This document shows positions 6,414 through 9,937 of a stretch of 9,937 bases of DNA, piece after piece. This stretch comes from BRHc4a sp049323915 (GTDB lineage: Bacteria; Bacillota; Desulfotomaculia; Desulfotomaculales; Desulfocucumaceae), in NCBI GenBank assembly GCA_049323915.1, contig JBMOPC010000054.1, forward strand, positions 1-9,937, read 5' to 3'. Within the stretch, counting starts at the first letter, position 1. The number at the start of each line of letters is the position of its first letter. Made by a program: the position numbers and the translations under genes. The notes under the pieces are model-generated. The model made no database searches, was not told the DNA's origin, and was given only the letters and a program-made list of their open reading frames with translations.

Positions 6414-6917
6414 TCAGAAAAGACACTTTCCCCATAAACCAAAACCAATACCTTTTGCTTTAAAATCTTCCTCGGAATAAACCTTTATCCCTGCCCTTTG
6501 CAGAATGGCGGCGGCAACCCCCATTCCGGGAATTTTCCCGCCTGTAAAGGTGCCGTCGTAAATCATGCTGCTGCCGCAGGAAGGGCTTCTCTCCTTTAAC
6601 ACCGCAGCCACAGCGTTGCATTTATTTGCGGCCCTCAATACCTCTTCGGCGCCCCGGACAAACAACTCGGTGCCGTCATTTCCAGACGGAGTTTTAACCC
6701 TGGCCTTTCCGTCAAGCACCGCACCCCCGTCACCGCCCACTATTTCATACGGCTCCCTGGGGATCCCTCCCCCACCCAGTATTTCCGGGCAAACCGGGAT
6801 GGCCAATCCCCTTTCCACCATTTCATTGATCTCCGGAACATTATTGTGCCCGCCATCGTACCTGCACTTAACGCCGGCCAGGCACGCGCTCACCAGTATC
6901 GGCCCTTTTTCTTTCAC
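6414..6917 (-). CDS. DUF523 family protein, TudS-like (thiouracil desulfidase family)
   Basis: I read 167 residues from GTG 6917, which overlaps the sod stop (GTGA) and has GGAGGG about ten bases upstream. A longer frame to ATG 6974 would lie inside sod. The conserved DUF523 cysteines are present: VSACLAG with CRYDG (9-22), CPE (43-45) and SPSCG (111-115), along with GGxGIPREPYE near 48-58. A characterised member of the family, TudS, uses a three-Cys [4Fe-4S] cluster to strip sulfur from thiouracil; whether this protein shares that substrate is inference. The C-terminal ~15 residues after SEEDF look like a lineage-specific tail. Overlap with sod implies translational coupling. Confidence 0.88.
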   Translation of the reverse strand: MKEKGPILVSACLAGVKCRYDGGHNNVPEINEMVERGLAIPVCPEILGGGGIPREPYEIVGGDGGAVLDGKARVKTPSGNDGTELFVRGAEEVLRAANKCNAVAAVLKERSPSCGSSMIYDGTFTGGKIPGMGVAAAILQRAGIKVYSEEDFKAKGIGFGLWGKCLF

Positions 6918-7516
6918 AGCCCGGCGGCCCTCCGGTATTTCTGGCCGGCTCCTTCCCAGTTTACCAGGTTCCACCAGGCCTCAACCCAGGCCGCCCTTTT
7001 ATTCTGGTATTTCAGGTAATAGGCGTGCTCCCATACATCCAGGGCAAGAAGAGGAATGACACCCCACTGCGTCAGGTTTTGATGCTTTTCGGCTGTAAGA
7101 ATGACCAGCTTGCCAAAATCAGGGCTCCAGCACAAAAGAGCCCACCCCGACCCCTCCACCGCCGCTGCGGCCGCAGAAAACTGTTTCTTGAATGCATCAA
7201 AGTCCCCGAAGTCCATCCTTATCCTCTCGGCAATCTCTCCCGCCGCCTCGCCGCCCCCGGAGGGTGACATGCTTTCCCAGAAAAGGTTGTGCAGCAGGTG
7301 GCCGGACCCGTGAAAGGCCAGTTCCCTTTCCCAGTGCTTAATCAAGGCGAAATCTCCCTTTGCCCTGGCCTCTTCAAGCTTTGCCTCGGCGTTGTTCAGG
7401 CCGTCAACATAGGCCTTGTGGTGTGCGTCATGATGAATGCGCACCGTCTGCTCGTCGTAGTGCGGCTCCAGCGCTCCGAAATCATAGGGCAGGGGGGGAA
7501 GTTCATGTTTTGCCAT
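6914..7516 (-). CDS. sodA: Superoxide dismutase, Fe/Mn family
   Basis: It converts superoxide to oxygen and hydrogen peroxide in the cytoplasm. The 200 residues start at ATG 7516 with AAGGAGG seven bases upstream; the frame stays open upstream but has no better start. The metal ligands are visible: His28 (IHHDAHH), His76 (GSGHLLHNLFW), and Asp160 and His164 in DVWEHAYY. GSGW (122-125) is also present. The outer-sphere position carries HQN (145-147), a His-Gln arrangement found in both Fe- and Mn-using enzymes, so the metal cannot be called. There is no signal peptide. It is the first gene of a two-gene operon with the DUF523 gene, behind its own promoter and a terminator that insulates it from the CBM gene. 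Confidence 0.95.
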   Translation of the reverse strand: MAKHELPPLPYDFGALEPHYDEQTVRIHHDAHHKAYVDGLNNAEAKLEEARAKGDFALIKHWERELAFHGSGHLLHNLFWESMSPSGGGEAAGEIAERIRMDFGDFDAFKKQFSAAAAAVEGSGWALLCWSPDFGKLVILTAEKHQNLTQWGVIPLLALDVWEHAYYLKYQNKRAAWVEAWWNLVNWEGAGQKYRRAAGL

Positions 7517-7541
7517 GTTTAACCTCCTTGTTTCTCTTTTT

Positions 7542-7574
7542 ATATATAATAATATATATCCGCAGCCGTATAAA
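7542..7574 (-). promoter_or_regulatory. Probable sod promoter with AT dyad
   Basis: On the minus strand, TTTATA (7569-7574), 17 bases, then TATTAT (7546-7551) give a SigA-like promoter. The predicted start is about 20-25 bases upstream of the sod ATG. An AT-only inverted repeat (ATATATA, four bases, TATATAT; 7542-7559) covers the -10. It does not match the PerR box well. Confidence 0.42.
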
Positions 7575-7580
7575 TAAGGG

Positions 7581-7603
7581 GAACCCGGGAAATGCCCGGG
7601 TTC
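7581..7603 (-). terminator. Terminator-like hairpin after the CBM gene
   Basis: GAACCCGGG (7581-7589) and CCCGGGTTC (7595-7603) form a perfect 9-bp stem with a 5-base loop. It lies six bases past the CBM stop codon. On the minus strand it is followed by CCCCTTATTT, a poor T run, so termination may be incomplete. Its place just before the sod promoter fits an insulating role. Confidence 0.7.
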
Positions 7604-7608
7604 TTTGG

Positions 7609-7911
7609 TTATGACCTCACTATCCAGTTGTGCCCGCTGTTGTTGTCCCAGTTGTTGGCCGAATCCTTGAAACAAAAGGCTGCTTTATTGTCCATCATCC
7701 TGATGGTTTTTTCCCAGCCCCTGTTGGTGCGGTCCATCTTTTGCGTTGAAATGTTATGCCAGCTGTTGGGGTCTCCAAATCCGCAGTGCAGGTAAACCTG
7801 GTCAGCGCCTGACTTTGCCAAAAGTCCGTTGTATAAAACGGTTGCCTCATTGCCATACGCCGCCTGCTTTACCTCTACACCTTTAGCAAAATCGTTCCAT
7901 CCATGTACCAA
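7609..7911 (-). CDS. Stand-alone starch-binding-type carbohydrate-binding module (CBM25/CBM53-like)
   Basis: I choose TTG 7911 as start because GGAGGTG lies eight bases upstream; the longer frame begins before that site. The 100 residues form a single beta-sandwich-type module: ATVLYNGLL (23-31), SGADQVYLHCGFGD (34-47) with an aromatic W51, GWEKTI (65-70), and FCFKDSANNWDNNSGHNW (79-96). The last segment is characteristic of CBM25/53 alpha-glucan-binding modules. The family binds starch or glycogen, usually as part of a secreted amylase. Here there is no catalytic domain and no signal peptide, so it would be cytoplasmic. The gene lies between cwlD and sod; 159 bp of AT-rich DNA upstream may hold its promoter. 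Confidence 0.8.
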   Translation of the reverse strand: MVHGWNDFAKGVEVKQAAYGNEATVLYNGLLAKSGADQVYLHCGFGDPNSWHNISTQKMDRTNRGWEKTIRMMDNKAAFCFKDSANNWDNNSGHNWIVRS

Positions 7912-8091
7912 AAAACAAGCACCTCCCGGCAAATTTTTTGTTTGGGTTCATAAATTATGATGCCACCGGGCGACTTGTTTATGACTGTTTTTTCTGAGGA
8001 AAATAATTAAACTCAAACCTTTTTTTGCATTCTTTTAAAAACAGCTACAGCCTAACTAATCATAAAACACCAAATCATAAATTTAAACTGG

Positions 8092-8853
8092 TTAAGAAAA
8101 CGTTTTTGTCTGGTTTTTTGACCCACTTTGTCTTGTGTCCTTGTCAGCAATGTATTTTACCAGCCCGCAGTATATGGCAAAAGCCATCTTGCTCTGGTAC
8201 GCCGAGTCAAGCAGCAGCTTTTCCTCTGCAGGGTTTGAAATAAAACCTATTTCCACTATCACCGCCGGCACCTTGGAATGCCTTATAAAATAGTCTATCT
8301 CCTTTGGCTTCCGGCTGGTGTTGCCCAGTATCCTGGCCAGCTCGCCCTGGATAAAATGACTCAGGAGCTTGCCTTCCTCCGACCCCGGCTGCGAAAATGT
8401 CTGCGCGCCCCGCTGGGACCTGCTGGCAGTGAAGCTGTTGACATGTATGCTTATGAAAACATCAGCGCTGTTGCGGTTGGCCATCTCAACCCTTTTTGTC
8501 AGGTCCGACCGCTTCTTATGGGGCGCTTCCGGGTCGGCCAGCCACATATCGCTCTCCCTGGTCAGCAATACCACGGCCCCGGCCTGTCCAAGCATTACTG
8601 CCAGCCTTTTTGACACCTCCAGTGTGATATCCTTTTCCTTGGTCCCTCCCGGACTTTCCGACCCCCCGTCGATACCGCCGTGACCCGGGTCCACCACGAT
8701 AACCCTGTTGGCCAGCACCGTAGATAGAGTCTCCATGTAACGTTGTTCAAGCACCTCGGAAACACGTGCCCAGGAGCCGTACAAAAGGCTTGCCAGCGCC
8801 GCGGCCAGGGCCACATAACGGAATCTGAACCTGATGACCTTTAATAGCGGCAA
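8092..8853 (-). CDS. cwlD: N-acetylmuramoyl-L-alanine amidase CwlD
   Basis: CwlD removes the peptide from muramic acid in the spore cortex, a step toward muramic-delta-lactam needed for germination. The 253 residues begin with a membrane anchor or uncleaved signal (about 10-29). An Amidase_3 domain follows with DPGHGG (55-60, zinc His58), Glu73 in TKEKD, His137 in SIHVNS and catalytic Glu201 in VEIGFISN. A TTG start at 8853 follows GGGGGGAG, five bases upstream. The short Ser/Lys/Thr tail is not conserved-looking. The neighbourhood rpsI-cwlD resembles Bacillus, where rplM and rpsI lie a few genes upstream of cwlD, supporting CwlD over other amidases. Partner GerD is not seen. A SigE-like promoter lies just upstream. 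Confidence 0.92.
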   Translation of the reverse strand: MPLLKVIRFRFRYVALAAALASLLYGSWARVSEVLEQRYMETLSTVLANRVIVVDPGHGGIDGGSESPGGTKEKDITLEVSKRLAVMLGQAGAVVLLTRESDMWLADPEAPHKKRSDLTKRVEMANRNSADVFISIHVNSFTASRSQRGAQTFSQPGSEEGKLLSHFIQGELARILGNTSRKPKEIDYFIRHSKVPAVIVEIGFISNPAEEKLLLDSAYQSKMAFAIYCGLVKYIADKDTRQSGSKNQTKTFS

Positions 8854-8862
8854 ATTAACTCC

Positions 8863-8897
8863 CCCCGTTCGTTACACTAATGATTATATGAACGGGG
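8863..8897. repeat. Inverted repeat in front of cwlD
   Basis: CCCCGTTC (8863-8870) and GAACGGGG (8890-8897) are perfect 8-bp arms separated by 19 bases. The arm nearest cwlD overlaps its ribosome site. If transcripts start upstream of this region, the hairpin could mask the site; if they start at the SigE-like promoter, the dyad can only act as a DNA site. Confidence 0.5.
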
Positions 8898-8909
8898 AGG
8901 TAAATATAT
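8883..8909 (-). promoter_or_regulatory. Possible SigE-type (sporulation) promoter of cwlD
   Basis: On the minus strand, ATA (8907-8909), 16 bases, then CATATAAT (8883-8890) fit the mother-cell SigE consensus (ATA, 16-18 bases, CATAnnnT). Transcription would start near 8875, leaving a leader of about 22 bases before TTG 8853. A SigA reading of the TATAAT finds no acceptable -35. In Bacillus cwlD is expressed during sporulation, partly under SigE; applying that here is inference. Confidence 0.4.
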
Positions 8910-8912
8910 GTA

Positions 8913-8939
8913 AAAAAGGAAGGTTTACCCTTCCTTTTT
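8913..8939 (-). terminator. Terminator of the rplM-rpsI operon
   Basis: AAAAAGGAAGG (8913-8923) and CCTTCCTTTTT (8929-8939) form an 11-bp stem with a 5-base loop, ending in T's on either strand. It lies 18 bp past the rpsI stop codon and separates the ribosomal genes from cwlD. Confidence 0.9.
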
Positions 8940-8957
8940 CCTGATACCTGTATTCTG

Positions 8958-9350
8958 TTACCTCTTGGAGTACTGAGGCGCCCGCCTGGCCTTTTTAAGA
9001 CCGTATTTCCTTCTTTCCTTCATGCGCGGGTCCCTGGTCAAAAAGCCGGCTTTTTTAAGTATGGGGCGCAAATTGGGGTCCGCCTGGACCAGCGCCCTGG
9101 CGATTCCCAGCCTTACCGCTCCGGCCTGGCCGCTTATGCCGCCTCCGTGGGCCTTGACAAATATGTCAAAGCGGCCTGTGCTGCCTGTAAGCTCCAGCGG
9201 CTGGCGGGCTACCATTTCCAGTACCTTGCGGCCGAAATATTCATCTATTTCCCTGTTGTTTATAGCAATCTTTCCCTCGCCGGGATTGAGATAAACCCTG
9301 GCCACTGCGTTCTTCCTGCGCCCGGTGCCATAGAATTTTACCTGAGACAC
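8958..9350 (-). CDS. rpsI: 30S ribosomal protein S9
   Basis: This is a component of the small ribosomal subunit head, with its basic C-terminal tail reaching the P-site tRNA. The 130 residues show the usual YGTGRRKNAVARV opening, GKIAINNR, the GGG(I)SGQAGAVRLGIARAL core, the TRDPRMKERRKYGLKKAR segment and the terminal PQYSKR ending in Arg. Length is normal. It starts at GTG 9350 with AAGGAGG ten bases upstream. It lies 26 bp after rplM and is followed by a strong terminator, forming the classic two-gene operon. Confidence 0.98.
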   Translation of the reverse strand: MSQVKFYGTGRRKNAVARVYLNPGEGKIAINNREIDEYFGRKVLEMVARQPLELTGSTGRFDIFVKAHGGGISGQAGAVRLGIARALVQADPNLRPILKKAGFLTRDPRMKERRKYGLKKARRAPQYSKR

Positions 9351-9376
9351 TAATCTGTTTCCTCCTTTCAGCTGTC

Positions 9377-9805
9377 CTATAAGGACCAGACTTCTGGTTT
9401 TTGGGCCTGATGCGGATGTTCTGTGCCGCTGTATACCTTGAGTTTCTTTGCCATGGCCGCTCCAAGGCGGTTGTGCGGCAGCATCCCGACAATAGCTTTT
9501 CTTACCGCCAGCTCCGGCCTGTTGCTCATAAGGGTGGCATAGTTGGTAACCTTCAGCCCTCCGGGATAGCCGCTGTGCCGGATGTATTTTTTCTTCTGCA
9601 GCTTGTTGCCGGTCAGAACCACCTTTTCCGCATTAATCACTATAACGTGATCTCCGGTATCCACGTTGGGCGTGAATGTGGGGCGGTGCTTGCCCCTTAA
9701 AATGGCGGCGGCCTCTGTGGCCAGCCTGCCCAGCACCTTGCCCTCGGCGTCCAGGACATACCATTTCTTGTCCAGTTCGCCCGGTTTTGCCATATACGAA
9801 TTCAT
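9377..9805 (-). CDS. rplM: 50S ribosomal protein L13
   Basis: This is an early-assembling large-subunit protein. The 142 residues are the normal length and include KKWYVLDAEGKVLGRLA near the start, LRGKHRPTFTPNVDTGDHVIVINAEKV in two adjoining motifs, the KKYIRHSGYPGG segment, AVRKAIVGMLPHNRLG and the C-terminal YSGTEHPHQAQKPE. ATG 9805 follows GGAGGG eight bases upstream. In many Firmicutes L13 is followed by S9, as here. Some Firmicutes carry a structured L13 leader; I cannot confirm one in the 132 bp available. Confidence 0.98.
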   Translation of the reverse strand: MNSYMAKPGELDKKWYVLDAEGKVLGRLATEAAAILRGKHRPTFTPNVDTGDHVIVINAEKVVLTGNKLQKKKYIRHSGYPGGLKVTNYATLMSNRPELAVRKAIVGMLPHNRLGAAMAKKLKVYSGTEHPHQAQKPEVWSL

Positions 9806-9937
9806 GTGTTTATCCCTCCTGAAAAAGCTGCGAAAACATGTACATTGTGTTTAAACCCTTTATCTGAACCCGTTTCATATCTCTTGAAGGATTTGCACTC
9901 CCTCACCGTTCCCAAAGAGCCGGGGCTCAACCGCTCT
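9806..9937 (-). other. Upstream region of rplM, unassigned
   Basis: No gene is recognised. One minus-strand frame runs from the edge to a TGA near 9880, giving about 20 residues that do not resemble the end of TruA, the usual upstream gene. A second open frame runs into the rplM start. The remaining ~75 bp could be a leader. I find no clear promoter or leader structure by eye. Confidence 0.4.

Noticed and set aside
6565..7059. Plus-strand frame of 164 codons over DUF523/sod
   Set aside because: It is a Pro/Ser-rich shadow of two confidently identified minus-strand genes.
7542..7559. PerR box in front of sod
   Set aside because: Compared by eye with TTATAATNATTATAA, only one half-site resembles it; the other half matches about 3 of 7 positions.
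8059..8083. Two copies of AATCATAAA in AT-rich DNA after cwlD, as a possible array
   Set aside because: There are only two short copies in low-complexity sequence; no further units and no CRISPR-like spacing.
9806..9937. Classical L13 leader or truA end upstream of rplM
   Set aside because: Neither the short translated tail nor the bases match what I know of TruA or the leader well enough to call.

Overview
The window looks like chromosome from a spore-forming, probably anaerobic Gram-positive (Firmicutes), most like the Pelotomaculum/Desulfotomaculum group of Peptococcaceae. This is inferred from the rplM-rpsI-cwlD gene order (rplM and rpsI also lie shortly upstream of cwlD in Bacillus), the sporulation amidase CwlD, an S-layer-homology protein, an AcuA acetyltransferase, strong GGAGG-type ribosome sites and frequent GTG/TTG starts. 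I see no phage, insertion sequence, CRISPR array, tRNA or rRNA.

Layout. Positions 1-114 hold nothing I can assign. On the minus strand follow a Sir2-type NAD-dependent deacetylase (115-861), a coiled-coil/zinc-ribbon protein (931-1332) with a strong terminator between them, and a 96-residue unknown (1446-1736). On the plus strand come a DUF2889 protein (1860-2678) and acuA (2839-3468), which has its own promoter with a palindrome over the start point. A 130-bp run of four hairpins (3472-3603) separates acuA from a convergent unknown helical protein (3671-4240, minus). Next on the plus strand are a Cys-rich DUF2284 predicted metal-binding protein (4394-4912) and a secreted three-SLH-domain protein (5115-6239). 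A decayed C-terminal piece of a DUF4143/COG1373 AAA ATPase lies on the minus strand at 6240-6411.

The rest is on the minus strand. Reading in transcription order from the right edge: rplM (L13), rpsI (S9), a terminator, cwlD, a 100-residue stand-alone starch-binding-type CBM, a terminator and a promoter, superoxide dismutase, and a DUF523 (TudS-like, presumed [4Fe-4S]) protein whose GTG start overlaps the sod stop codon.

How the genes may work together. AcuA and the sirtuin are the two opposing activities of the acyl-CoA-synthetase acetylation switch and lie about 2 kb apart, although neither the target synthetase nor acuB/acuC is present. SOD and the DUF523 protein are probably translationally coupled, joining superoxide removal to an enzyme that probably has an oxygen-sensitive cluster. 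No completely new multi-gene system is evident. The most unusual items are the acuA operator-like palindrome, the hairpin cluster, the leaderless CBM and the orphan C-terminal domain of the SLH protein.
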